Shown: piece by piece, positions 35,207 through 44,211 of the stretch | Layout: each line of letters starts with the position of its first letter | Position numbering within the stretch: the first letter of the stretch is position 1 | Source: SZUA-100 sp965248135 | GTDB taxonomy: Bacteria > Pseudomonadota > Alphaproteobacteria > Rhizobiales > Rhizobiaceae | DNA: 64,000 nt | NCBI GenBank assembly: GCA_965248135.1 | Contig: CBDFIN010000012.1 | Coordinates: forward strand, 496,001-560,000 | Reading direction: 5' to 3' | Notes under the pieces: generated by a model | What the model saw: only the letters and a program-made list of their open reading frames with translations | Told to the model about the DNA's origin: nothing | The model's database searches: none | Position numbers and translations under genes: made by a program

Positions 35207-35758
35207 TTGCCGATTGCCCCTTCAACATATCATTCCCATGCAGCTATTGCCCGTGATCCCAGTCTGGCCAGTGATCGCGCCAAACGAGATGCAGAGTTGC
35301 GCCCTGAGGTCCAGCGTGTTTGGGATGACAATCATGAAGTCTACGGGGTGCGCAAAGTCTGGCGACAGATGCAGCGAGAGGATTTTGATGTCGCGCGTTG
35401 TACTGTGGAGCGGTTGATGAAACAGCTTGGAATACAGGGCGTTATCAGAGGAAAAATCCTCAAGACAACCCACAGCAATCCTTCCGCCCCGTGTCCACGC
35501 GACCATGTGAACAGAGAATTCAACGCGCCTGCACCCAATATGCTGTGGGTGAGTGATTTTACCTTTGTCTCCACCTGGCAGGGATTTGCCTATGTTGCTT
35601 TTATCATCGATGTATTTGCCCGGCGGATTGTTGGCTGGCGGGTATCCCGTTCTGCCAAAACCGATTTCGTCTTGGATGCTTTGGAACAGGCCCTCTATGA
35701 TCGACGGCCGGTTCAACAAGACGGGCTGATCCATCACAGTGACCGGGGCGTTCAGTAT
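35207..35758 (+). pseudogene. IS3 OrfB (copy 1), truncated
   Basis: It retains the HTH_21 and the first part of the integrase core (MLWVSDFTFVSTWQGFAYVAFIID with first Asp, LIHHSDRGVQY with second Asp) and is cut just after QY by the internal Tn3 end. The catalytic Glu region is lost. Confidence 0.9.
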
Positions 35759-35797
35759 GGGGTCTATCCCAACAAAGGTACGTGAAGTCCCACAGAA
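35759..35797 (+). repeat. Second (internal) Tn3 left inverted repeat
   Basis: GGGGTCTATCCCAACAAAGG and the following bases repeat 34667-34705. The left end, and IS3 inserted at the same point after it, are therefore present twice in tandem. Confidence 0.9.
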
Positions 35798-35848
35798 TGA
35801 ACCGCCCCGGGTTTACCGGAGGCTCCAAAGATAGGATAATTTGGAGCT

Positions 35849-36223
35849 ATGGAAAAGAACAAGAGATCGAAGAGATATTCACCTGAAGTGCGTGCGCGTG
35901 CCGTTCGGATGGTGTTGGAACATCAACAAAATTATGACAGTCAGTGGTCGGCGATTTCTGCAATTGCACCCAAAATTGGCTGCACGGCAGAAACGCTTCG
36001 CAAATGGCTTCGTCAGGAAGAGACGGACATTGGCTTGCGTGATGGCGTTACAAGCGATGAGCGCGAGCGCATCAAAGCGTTGGAACGCGAAGTCCGGGAA
36101 TTGCGTCAGGCCAATGAAATTCTCAGGAAAGCGTCTCGCGTTGACCTTGTCACTCGAACCAATGGCGTTTTGGCGGTCAACTTTGCCCAGGCGGAGCGAG
36201 CCATGATTGTGGGCGCCCACTGA
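35849..36223 (+). CDS. IS3 OrfA (copy 2)
   Basis: Same 124-residue product as copy 1: helix-turn-helix, then leucine zipper, including the odd RVDLVTRTNG stretch. The OrfAB fusion normally needs a -1 frameshift; here OrfA stops about 70 bp before the OrfB frame opens, so fusion would require re-entry or internal initiation. Confidence 0.88.
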   Translation: MEKNKRSKRYSPEVRARAVRMVLEHQQNYDSQWSAISAIAPKIGCTAETLRKWLRQEETDIGLRDGVTSDERERIKALEREVRELRQANEILRKASRVDLVTRTNGVLAVNFAQAERAMIVGAH

Positions 36224-36295
36224 GAAGATGAAGATGTTTATCGATGATCATCGTGATGATCACGGGCCACTGTTATATTCTGGCCAATCTGCAAA

Positions 36296-37144
36296 GTGTT
36301 GCCGATCGCCCCTTCAACATATCATTCCCATGCAGCTATTGCCCGTGATCCCAGTCTGGCCAGTGATCGCGCCAAACGAGATGCAGAGTTGCGCCCTGAG
36401 GTCCAGCGTGTTTGGGATGACAATCATGAAGTCTACGGGGTACGTAAAGTCTGGCGACAGATGCAGCGAGAGGATTTTGATGTCGCGCGTTGTACTGTGG
36501 AGCGGTTGATGAAACAGCTTGGAATACAGGGCGTTATCAGAGGAAAAATCCTCAAGACAACCCACAGCAATCCTTCCGCCCCGTGTCCACGCGACCATGT
36601 GAACAGAAAATTCAACGCTCCTGCACCCAATATGCTGTGGGTGAGTGATTTTACCTTTGTGTCAACGTGGCAGGGATTTGCCTATGTCGCTTTCATCATC
36701 GATGTATTTGCCCGGCGGATTGTTGGCTGGCGGGTGTCACGCTCTGCCAAAACGGACTTCGTTCTGGATGCTCTGGAACAGGCTCTTTATGATCGACGGC
36801 CGGTTCAACAAGACGGGCTGATCCATCACAGTGACCGGGGCGTTCAGTATGTCTCGATCCGCTACACCGAGCGGTTGGCCGAGGCCGGGATTGAGCCATC
36901 CGTTGGCAGTGTCGGCGACTCATATGACAACGCCTTGGCCGAAACCATCAATGGACTTTACAAGGCCGAAGTCATTCATCGAAAGAGTTCATGGCGCAGC
37001 ATTGATGATGTTGAAATGGCGACCCTCAAATGGGTTGACTGGTTCAACAACCGTCGCCTGCTGGAACCAATCGGAAATATTCCGCCCGCTGAAGCAGAGG
37101 AGCTGTACTATGCACAGATAAACCAGTTAGAATTAGTCGCATAA
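36296..37144 (+). CDS. IS3 OrfB transposase (copy 2)
   Basis: 282 residues. An HTH_21 region (VWDDNHEVYGVRKVWRQM) precedes the rve core: LWVSDFTFVSTWQG (first Asp), LIHHSDRGVQYVSIRY (second Asp), DNALAETINGLYKAEVI (Glu), and the C-terminal WVDWFNNRRLLEPIG. Complete DDE triad. The open frame begins at a TTG-type codon, as is usual for a segment made by frameshifting. Confidence 0.92.
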   Translation: MLPIAPSTYHSHAAIARDPSLASDRAKRDAELRPEVQRVWDDNHEVYGVRKVWRQMQREDFDVARCTVERLMKQLGIQGVIRGKILKTTHSNPSAPCPRDHVNRKFNAPAPNMLWVSDFTFVSTWQGFAYVAFIIDVFARRIVGWRVSRSAKTDFVLDALEQALYDRRPVQQDGLIHHSDRGVQYVSIRYTERLAEAGIEPSVGSVGDSYDNALAETINGLYKAEVIHRKSSWRSIDDVEMATLKWVDWFNNRRLLEPIGNIPPAEAEELYYAQINQLELVA

Positions 37145-37185
37145 ACAAACTAATCAGCCTCCGGTAAACCCGGGGCGGTTCAGAA

Positions 37186-37761
37186 TTATTGCTGATCCCT
37201 GACACGCATGATGGTCTGTCTGCTGGTTTCGAATTCCCGTGCAATCGCTGAGATTGTCTCTCCTTTTTGGATTTTATCTTTCACTAGTATCTGTTGGTCG
37301 TCCGATAGTGCCGATGGGCGTCCTAACGGTTTTCCTTCTGCTTTTGCCCGCGCCAACCCGGATTGAGTGCGTTCGATAAGCAGGTCGCGTTCGAATTGTG
37401 CGACTGCATTGATTACGCCCATGGTCATCTTTCCGGCAGAGCTGGTCAGGTCTACGCCACCGAGGGCGAGGCAGTGTACGCGGATGCCGATCTCTTCGAG
37501 TTTAGCCACGGTGGTGCTGACATCGATGGCATCACGACCTAGCCGGTCGAGTTTGGTGACGATTAGCACATCGCCCATTTCCATTTTACCGAGAAGCTTT
37601 GAGAAGCCTTCACGTTGCGCGATAGCCATTGATCCCGAGATTGTTTCAGAGATGATCCGGTGAGGTTCGATAGCGAACCCTGCGGCCTCGATTTCCCGGA
37701 TTTGGTTTTCTGGGGTTTGATCGAGAGTTGATACTCGTGCGTAGGCGAAGGTGCGTGACAT
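37186..37761 (-). CDS. tnpR: Tn3-type resolvase (small serine recombinase)
   Basis: 191 residues. The catalytic domain is FAYARVSTLDQTPENQ with the nucleophilic Ser11, followed by LDRLGRDAIDVSTTV and the helix-E region (ALGGVDLTSSAGKMTMGVINAVAQFERDLLIERT). The C-terminal helix-turn-helix is ISAIAREFETSRQTIMRV. It resolves cointegrates at the adjacent res site. IS3 inserted 4 bp beyond the stop triplet region and left the gene complete. Divergent from tnpA. Confidence 0.92.
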   Translation of the reverse strand: MSRTFAYARVSTLDQTPENQIREIEAAGFAIEPHRIISETISGSMAIAQREGFSKLLGKMEMGDVLIVTKLDRLGRDAIDVSTTVAKLEEIGIRVHCLALGGVDLTSSAGKMTMGVINAVAQFERDLLIERTQSGLARAKAEGKPLGRPSALSDDQQILVKDKIQKGETISAIAREFETSRQTIMRVRDQQ

Positions 37762-37892
37762 GGGCCTATTTGTTACGAAATGGCTGTACGGAATTCTACC
37801 TGCGTCCTATAATATTGCAAGCTAATTTACGGACGGGTTTTTAAGCCCTGTCCGCAATCGTCCCTTTTAGGACATCAGATATAGGGTCGCCC
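37762..37892. promoter_or_regulatory. Probable res site and divergent promoters of tnpR and tnpA
   Basis: The 131-bp space between the divergent resolvase and transposase genes holds AT-rich, partly repeated words (GTCCTATAATATTGCAA, GTCCGCAATCGTCC, GGACATCAGATATAGGG) as expected for resolvase-binding subsites. Assigned by position. Confidence 0.6.
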
Positions 37893-40800
37893 ATGGCAAG
37901 AATGCATATTCTCACCAAGAACGAAAAGGAGGTTTTCGATCAACCACCACTGTTTGACCATCGTATGCGCAAACAGTTTTTCGATTTTCCCAGGAAGTTG
38001 CTAAATATCGCCACTGGCTTGCGTACCCCAGGTGGCCAGATTGGTTTTCTGCTGATGTGCGGGTATTTCAAAGCAACCAGGCGTTTTTACCAGCCGCAAG
38101 ATTTTCATGGGCGTGACATTGAAGCCGTCGCTAAAGTTGTTGGTTTAGGAGACATAGATTTCTCGCAGGAGACATATGCCAAGCAAACACGCGCCCGCCA
38201 CCAAAAGCTTATTCTGGATTTCTATGGGTTCCGGCCTTTTGATGAAAAAGCCAAACATGCTTTGACTCTTGAGATTGCGACGATGGCGCGGATGCATCTT
38301 AAGCCACGGCTGATTTTTGATCGTTGCGTTGACTTTCTTATGCAGAACCGGATGCAAGTTCCCCAGTCAGGAACACTTTTGGAACTGATCCGGTTGGGGC
38401 TTCAGGAACGGAAAGAAGAATTGATAGCACTGATGTCTAGCCACCTTGGAGACGAGCCACGTAGTTTGCTTGATATGCTGTTCACGGCCCCTGAAGATCA
38501 GAACCGCTACCGGCTGACACTTCTGAAAAAGCTGTCACAATCGACCAAGCCCACCAAGATCAAAGAAGCCATTTCTGATTTTGAAGTGCTGTCAGAACTT
38601 CACGATCAGCTGAGAGACATTCTTTCAAAACTTAACCTTGGGATTGCTGGCATTCGCTACTTTTCTGGCAGCGTCCTTCGATCTGAAATCTTTCAGATTC
38701 AGCGTCGGGATCAGAACGACCGCTATATCCATGCCACAGCTTTTGTGGCCCATCAGTTCTACCGCTGCCAAGATAACATGATCGATCTGTGGCTGAGCGT
38801 CATGGCGAGTTTTAAATCAGCGGCAACACGGGAATATCAAGAAAAACTGGTTCAGGATCGCAAGGATCAGCAACGCCGAATTGAGATTATTGTCGATGGC
38901 TTAGAGGTCTCGGTTTTCGGCGTACTGCGCGGAATCGATAGTGTCATGGAAGCGGCTAATCTGTCGGATGCGGAAAAGGTCACTGCCATAAAGGCGCTTC
39001 TGGATCAGCGAAAAACGCGTGATTTTGACCAGCTAAAAGACGATCTCGAAAACACGGCCAAGGATGCCAGCTGGAATGACATTTTGGAAGCCCGTTCCCT
39101 TAGGCTACAAAACCGTCTCAGCTCTGTATTGCGGGCGCTGACTTTCATGCCCAACAAACGTGCTGCAGCGTTGCTGGAAGCAATTGATCACTTCAAAAAC
39201 GATGGGGAACTTTCCATTACCCGTGCACCGCTGGGATTTCTTGATGCCGATCAAAAGCTGGCCGTCATCAGGGCCGACGACACCTTCAGGGTTTCATTGT
39301 ACAAAGTATTCTTGTTCCACGCTGTCACAATAGCCATCAAATCTGGCGACCTGAACGTTGAGCAGTCTTACAAATATCGCCCCATGGACGCCTATTTGAT
39401 CAATAAGGAACGCTGGCAACGGGAAAAGCCCCTTCTGTTGGAACGAGCTGGTCTTTCTGAATTTGCTAACTCCGAACCCGTTCTCGAAAAATTGAGTGTA
39501 GCGCTGTCTACCCAGTATCAAGCGACGAATACCCATGCAGCAGCCAACCCACATCTGAAGATCCGCAAAGACGGCACGTTCCACATTGCCACCCCGGCAC
39601 TTGATGATAGAGAGAGCGATCCGCTTGGCGATCTGTTTCCCCAGCGGCACGATGTGCCGCTCGCCCAAGTTTTGGAAACCGTCAACAACCACTGTAATAT
39701 GCTAACTGCCTTTGAACATTGGCAGCAAACCCATGCCCGGCAAGCAACATCGCACCCTGCTTTGTTGGCGGGGATCATGGGACTGGGCTGCGGGATCGGT
39801 GTGCGCAAGATGGCACGTATTTCCTCAAGCGTCACGGAAAGCGAATTGGATCATACCGTCAACTGGCGCTTCTCAATCGACAACATACGTGCCGCCAATG
39901 ACGCCGTGGTTAAAGCCATGGACGCAATGGAACTGCCCAATCTTTATCGCCAAAATCAGGAACAGCTACACACCGCCAGTGATGGCCAGAAATTCGAAGT
40001 GCGTGGTGACAGCCTGCACGCCAGCCGGTCATTCAAGTACTTCGGCCAGGGACAGGGTATCAGCGCTTACACCTTTGTCGATGAACGCAACTTCCTCTGG
40101 CATTCGCTGATGATCAGTGCGGCAGATCGCGAAAGCGCCTATGTCATTGACGGCTTGATGCACAACGACGTCGTCAAAAGTGACATTCATTCCACCGACA
40201 CCCACGGCTACACCGAAGCCGTCTTTGGCTTAACCCATCTGCTAGGATTTTCCTTCGCACCACGTATCAAGGGGGTCGGCAAACAGACCCTCTATATCTT
40301 CAAACCGAAAAGGCAGACGCGCGAAGACTGGTCAATTCAACCTGACAAAACCATCAACGAAACCGTCATTCGTGAAAACTGGGACGATATGCTCAGGTTG
40401 GTTGCCACCATCAAGCTCAAGGAAAACACGGCTTCCGATGTCTTTCGGCGGCTCAATTCATACTCGCGACAGCACGCCCTTTATCAGACACTCAAGGCTT
40501 TCGGTCAGATCGTCAAATCCCTGTTCATCTTGCGCTACATTGACGACTTGGCATTGCGTCAAGCCATCGAAAAACAGCTCAACAAGGTTGAGTTGGCCAA
40601 CCGCTTTACCCGCGCCGTGGCCGTAGGAAGCCCTCGCGAATTTGCCCAGACAGAAAAGGAAGAACAGGAAATCGCAGAGACCTGCAACCGGCTGATCAAA
40701 AACAGTATCATCTGCTGGAATTATCTTTATCTCGCCCGACAGATAGAAAAAGCGCCAAACGCGGAAGCCAAAGAAAACCTGCTGCGACTGACCGCAATCC

Positions 40801-40907
40801 ACTCACCCATGTCATGGGCTCACATCAACATGCTTGGAGAATACGATTTCTCAGAAGAAAAACTCCGCGACAAACTCGGAATCCTACCCCTGAAATCAGC
40901 AGCGTAA
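37893..40907 (+). CDS. tnpA: Tn3-family transposase
   Basis: 1004 residues, the family's usual size. The N-terminal DUF4158-type DNA-binding region (FDFPRKLLNIATGLRTPGGQIGFLLMCGYFK) leads into the catalytic DDE_Tnp_Tn3 domain (from about residue 590). There the segments LLAGIMGLGCGIGVRKMARIS, DGQKFEVRGDSLHASRSFKYF with the first Asp, DGLMHNDVVKSDIHSTDTHGYTEAVFGL with the second Asp, and the C-terminal NLLRLTAIHSPMSWAHINMLGEY with Glu are all present. Intact, so the transposon may be active. Confidence 0.94.
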   Translation: MARMHILTKNEKEVFDQPPLFDHRMRKQFFDFPRKLLNIATGLRTPGGQIGFLLMCGYFKATRRFYQPQDFHGRDIEAVAKVVGLGDIDFSQETYAKQTRARHQKLILDFYGFRPFDEKAKHALTLEIATMARMHLKPRLIFDRCVDFLMQNRMQVPQSGTLLELIRLGLQERKEELIALMSSHLGDEPRSLLDMLFTAPEDQNRYRLTLLKKLSQSTKPTKIKEAISDFEVLSELHDQLRDILSKLNLGIAGIRYFSGSVLRSEIFQIQRRDQNDRYIHATAFVAHQFYRCQDNMIDLWLSVMASFKSAATREYQEKLVQDRKDQQRRIEIIVDGLEVSVFGVLRGIDSVMEAANLSDAEKVTAIKALLDQRKTRDFDQLKDDLENTAKDASWNDILEARSLRLQNRLSSVLRALTFMPNKRAAALLEAIDHFKNDGELSITRAPLGFLDADQKLAVIRADDTFRVSLYKVFLFHAVTIAIKSGDLNVEQSYKYRPMDAYLINKERWQREKPLLLERAGLSEFANSEPVLEKLSVALSTQYQATNTHAAANPHLKIRKDGTFHIATPALDDRESDPLGDLFPQRHDVPLAQVLETVNNHCNMLTAFEHWQQTHARQATSHPALLAGIMGLGCGIGVRKMARISSSVTESELDHTVNWRFSIDNIRAANDAVVKAMDAMELPNLYRQNQEQLHTASDGQKFEVRGDSLHASRSFKYFGQGQGISAYTFVDERNFLWHSLMISAADRESAYVIDGLMHNDVVKSDIHSTDTHGYTEAVFGLTHLLGFSFAPRIKGVGKQTLYIFKPKRQTREDWSIQPDKTINETVIRENWDDMLRLVATIKLKENTASDVFRRLNSYSRQHALYQTLKAFGQIVKSLFILRYIDDLALRQAIEKQLNKVELANRFTRAVAVGSPREFAQTEKEEQEIAETCNRLIKNSIICWNYLYLARQIEKAPNAEAKENLLRLTAIHSPMSWAHINMLGEYDFSEEKLRDKLGILPLKSAA

Positions 40908-41010
40908 AACACCAACCAAAACGCGGGAACAAAATCAGCAAAAACCTAAAAAGATCAGATCAGTACATCAAATCCCGTGGGACTTCACGTACCTTTGTTG
41001 GGACGAACCC

Positions 41011-41067
41011 AAAGAGCGTGAGCAAGAACAGGTTGGAAGAGAAGAAAATTTTGATGCTTGGGACTAA
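41011..41067 (+). other. Displaced 3' end of the TraD-like gene
   Basis: Joining 34666 to 41016 (removing Tn3 and one AAAGA) continues the ATPase frame as KKEREQEQVGREENFDAWD and ends at TAA 41065-41067. This shows the transposon landed near the very end of the gene. An inverted repeat (CCGGA...TCCGG then T run, about 41078-41110) follows as a possible terminator shared with the convergent rep gene. Confidence 0.85.
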
Positions 41068-41125
41068 ATGGGTCTGCCCCCTACCGGAATCGACTTATAA
41101 ATCCGGCTTTTTGTGGTTTTTATTT

Positions 41126-42341
41126 CGCCCCTTCAACATTGAAATGCAACATTTTGCTCACATTCCTTTGAAAAGGCCTCATATGGGGTTTTGTATTCGA
41201 GACATTTTCTTGGACGTTGGTTCAGCTTGTCTTCGACGATCTGAACTTCGGCTTTTGTCAGCTTAGTGAAATCGGTACCCTTTGGGAAGTATTGGCGAAC
41301 AAGACCGTTGGTATGTTCGTTGAGGCCGCGCTGCCATGAGTGATAGGGCTTGGCGAAATAGATGTCGCATTGCAATATTTTGGCGATCTTTTTGTGCCCG
41401 GCGAATTCTTTGCCATTGTCATACGTGATGGTTTTGATGAACGCTTTGAGCTTTGAAAGCGTCTTGCCGCAGGCCTTTTGCACGCTGTCCTTTGATTTGT
41501 CGCGCAACAGAACCAGCTTGGTGTATTTTGATTTTCGATCGACATGAGAAAGAATGGCACCCTTGTGGTTTTTGCCGATGATAGTATCGCCCTCCCAGTC
41601 GCCAACACGGCTTTTGGTTTCGACGATTTCGGGACGTTCCTCAATGTCAACCCGCCCTGGAATGAGGCCGCGACCGGCTGTTTTCGTGCCGCGTCGATTG
41701 TATTTTTTGCCGCGATGGCGCAGGCAAGTCCATAATTTGCCACCCTTTTTTTTGTCCGCCCAGATGTGGCGGTAAATCCACTCGTGTGAGACGAAGAGCC
41801 CGTTTCGAGCCAGCCAGCCGCTGATCTGATCGGGGCTCCACTGCCATTTCGTCAGCAGGCTTTCAATGAGTTCGACGCGCTCAACGGTCATTTTACGCGG
41901 CACACAAGAGGCCTTTTTGCGCCGCTCACACGCCTTGTCATGCGCTTGTTTAAAGCGATAACCACATTTGCCCTTGTTGCGCTGCAACTCTCGGGTGATA
42001 GTCGAACGCTCAACGCCAATCTGGCGGGCAATTTGGGCGCGGCAGAGACCGGTTTGCAAAAGTGTGTAAATCTGGCATCTTTGATCATAGGCCAGATGGT
42101 GATGTCCTTTGGGCATAATATCCTCCGTGAGATGTGGTGTCCCATACGAGGATTGCAGCCATCTGGCTAAATAATCAAAGGCATAATGGAATGGTTTGAC
42201 GAGTTTTGCGGATTTTCCGGTCGGCCTCAAGGGTGCTGCGCATCGCTACGCGACAATGCCCTTGACCCCGCCCACCAAATCCGCAAACAAAAATCATATT
42301 CCATCAGCAAACAAATGTTGCGTTTCGGAGTTGAACCGGGG
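41126..42341 (-). mobile_element. IS30-family insertion sequence, copy 2
   Basis: 1216 bp with the same ends as the copy at 15951-17166, flanked by TTT at 41123-41125 and 42342-42344. Inserted one codon before the stop of the rep gene. Confidence 0.93.
41133..42116 (-). CDS. IS30-family transposase (copy 2)
   Basis: The translation is identical to the copy at 16176-17159, including the HTH and the three acidic catalytic blocks; start set at MPKGHHHL by the upstream CGGAGG. The two copies can recombine, and being in opposite orientation would invert the ~24 kb between them. Confidence 0.93.
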   Translation of the reverse strand: MPKGHHHLAYDQRCQIYTLLQTGLCRAQIARQIGVERSTITRELQRNKGKCGYRFKQAHDKACERRKKASCVPRKMTVERVELIESLLTKWQWSPDQISGWLARNGLFVSHEWIYRHIWADKKKGGKLWTCLRHRGKKYNRRGTKTAGRGLIPGRVDIEERPEIVETKSRVGDWEGDTIIGKNHKGAILSHVDRKSKYTKLVLLRDKSKDSVQKACGKTLSKLKAFIKTITYDNGKEFAGHKKIAKILQCDIYFAKPYHSWQRGLNEHTNGLVRQYFPKGTDFTKLTKAEVQIVEDKLNQRPRKCLEYKTPYEAFSKECEQNVAFQC

Positions 42342-43275
42342 TTTACCCTCTCTCCCCTCTCGGGCTCGTTCTAGCGCCTCCAAAAGCACGCCGCCGACAG
42401 GTTGCATTCCTTTATCAACAGCCCCTTCCTTTCCCATTGCACGCGGAGACTGAGTGCGCTTGCGGCGCTCTTCTCTCAACTCGTCTGCGTCTGTCTTGTC
42501 GTCTGCAAAAAGCGATTTTTGGGGGCGGTAGTCCGTCTTGTTCAACCCACTGCGTATATAAGCGAGCTTGGTTTTTTGTAATTTCCCCTGTTTCTCTAGC
42601 TCAATAGCCTTTGCGACATGCCACAAAATACGCTTTGGGTCTTCACTCCCCAATCTGCGAACGTGCCGTGCTGCCTCCTTCTCTGGCATACCAACTTTGC
42701 GAAGAGCCTTAAATAAATCGTCCTCGTTGCTCTTCGGCAAAAACTCAATGTCGCTCCCCTTCCCGCTCTGTATTCTAAACACTATTTTTTTAAATTTTCG
42801 CCCTCGTTTGATTGGTTTCCAATCAACATGGAGGTCTGTTTTAGTGTTTATTTCATTGATGCCGTATTCCAAAACGTACCGACGCAAATCACCAAATAGT
42901 TTAAATTTATTTTCAATCGCAAGTATCCTGCGCAATTCGTCTAAGTCGATTGTAAACTCACCTTTGCGGAACTCGTGCGACTTCAAAATGTCATATAGTT
43001 TCTGCCCGTAAGTGCTGCCTAGCCGAAAGGCGTATTTCAGCTCTACTCGTGTGTAATTTGCTTGCAAAGCTTGGATGTAAGGGAAAAGCTCATTCCATAT
43101 TCCTACCTTGATTTTACCCTTAAGAAGCCAGGTGTTATTCTTACTTTGCCTAACCCCCAACATTTTGTTTTTGATAAGACCTATGTGCACAAATTCCTCT
43201 GGATTGTCTTTGTCGACAATATCAACAAATGTCCTTGATAGCTCCTCAAGAACTCCCACCATATCATAGTATAAT
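42294..43275 (-). pseudogene. Rep_3-family plasmid replication initiator, N-terminus lost to IS66, stop lost to IS30
   Basis: Native codons run from 43275 (LYYDMVGVLEELS...) to 42342. They show the two winged-helix Rep_3 features: LKGKIKVGIWNELFPYIQAL, YTRVELKYAFRLGSTYGQKLYDIL and FGDLRRYVLEYGINEINTKTDLHVDW. A charged C-terminal tail follows. The first residues before LYYDMV are IS66 sequence, so the initiator's N-terminus is missing. At the other end GGT-AAA meets IS30; without it the next codon is TAA (41120-41122), so the natural C-terminus is EGK. IS30 adds about a dozen residues to 42294. The plasmid replication function is probably dead here. Confidence 0.88.
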
Positions 43276-43360
43276 GTAAGCGCTGTTCCGTCCCCACCTT
43301 CCATTTATCATTTTGGTCGGTTATTTTCCCTGACATGTTGATCTGTCAGTGGAGGTTTTT

Positions 43361-43807
43361 GTGGGAGTACAAAGTGATGTCCGTTTGGAGTACATTGATC
43401 GGATGGAGGTTTTGGCTGACCCGACTGGTCGACGCATATGGCGCGATGCAGTAAAGGGGCGACTTGTTGCTGAAACTATGGTTCCTGGGGTCAGTGTTCG
43501 CGAGGTAGCTGAGCGTAATGCCTTGCGGCCCAACCGTCTGTCGACGTGGCGCAGTTTGGCAAAACAGGGCAAGCTGGTGGTTCCTGATCTGGCCGGTGCT
43601 GATTTTGCATCAGAATTTGCCCTGGCAACAAAAATGGCACCAAAGAGTGTGGATTTCGCAGAAGTTGTTTTGGATGATGGCGGATCGACCACAACTGATC
43701 TTAAACCTATTGAGATGGAAACGGGCGGCGTGAAGCTGCGCCTTGATGCCAATACCGGTGCCCACCGGATTGCCGAACTTGTTTGTGCTCTGAAGGCTCA
43801 CTTGTGA
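43361..43807 (+). CDS. tnpA: IS66 accessory protein TnpA (copy C)
   Basis: GTG start with GGAGG at 43351-43355. Same product as in copy A, with the helix-turn-helix VSVREVAERNALRPNRLSTW. Confidence 0.88.
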   Translation: MGVQSDVRLEYIDRMEVLADPTGRRIWRDAVKGRLVAETMVPGVSVREVAERNALRPNRLSTWRSLAKQGKLVVPDLAGADFASEFALATKMAPKSVDFAEVVLDDGGSTTTDLKPIEMETGGVKLRLDANTGAHRIAELVCALKAHL

Positions 43808-44157
43808 TTTTCCCTACCAACGGCGTGCGTATTGTTGTGGCCACCGCACCTGTAGATTTTCGCAAGGGTCATGACGGACTTGCGGCATTGGTATCAAATG
43901 AATTGGACAAGAACCCGTTTACGGGCACGGTATTTATATTCCGGGCCAAACGCCCGGATCGTTTGAAACTATTGTACTGGGATGGCTCGGGCCTGGTGAT
44001 GGCCTACAAGCGGCTAGAAGATCATGTGTTTGCCTGGCCTGCCATTCGTGATGGTTTGATGAAGCTGAACCATGCCCAGTTTGAGGCTCTGTTTGCTGGC
44101 CTCGACTGGCGCAAAGTACGGGCTGTCAACACGCGGGTACCAACTGCGGCAGAGTGA
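43783..44157 (+). CDS. tnpB: IS66 accessory protein TnpB (copy C)
   Basis: 124 residues, identical in translation to the copy A protein (VDFRKGHDGLAAL, LLYWDGSG). Overlaps tnpA by 25 nt. Confidence 0.92.
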   Translation: MCSEGSLVIFPTNGVRIVVATAPVDFRKGHDGLAALVSNELDKNPFTGTVFIFRAKRPDRLKLLYWDGSGLVMAYKRLEDHVFAWPAIRDGLMKLNHAQFEALFAGLDWRKVRAVNTRVPTAAE

Positions 44158-44211
44158 ATCAGGGCGGCATTCGAGCGCGTAAATCAGGGGTGGTTCTGCT
44201 ATAAATCAACG

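Larger units (their letters stand above)
34706..35758 (+). mobile_element. IS3-family element, copy 1, 3' truncated
   Basis: It begins with TGAACCGCCCCGGGTTTACC (34706) just inside the Tn3 left end and stops at 35758, within the orfB frame, where a second Tn3 left end begins. Copies 1 and 2 differ by roughly 2 percent in the shared part. Confidence 0.9.
35798..37182 (+). mobile_element. IS3-family element, copy 2 (complete)
   Basis: The ends are TGAACCGCCCCGGG (35798) and its complement (37182), with a 3-bp direct repeat GAA at 35795-35797 and 37183-37185. It is inserted between the Tn3 left end and the resolvase gene. Confidence 0.92.
34667..41010 (+). mobile_element. Tn3-family transposon carrying IS3 copies
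   Basis: The left end GGGGTCTATCCCAACAAAGG (34667) and the right end, complement of GGGTTCGTCCCAACAAAGG (41010), share a 27-bp core TCCCAACAAAGG...GTCCCAC. The 5-bp direct repeat AAAGA flanks it at 34662-34666 and 41011-41015, as expected for Tn3. It contains a resolvase and a Tn3-type transposase. A second internal left end at 35759 shows a nested or duplicated structure. Confidence 0.92.
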
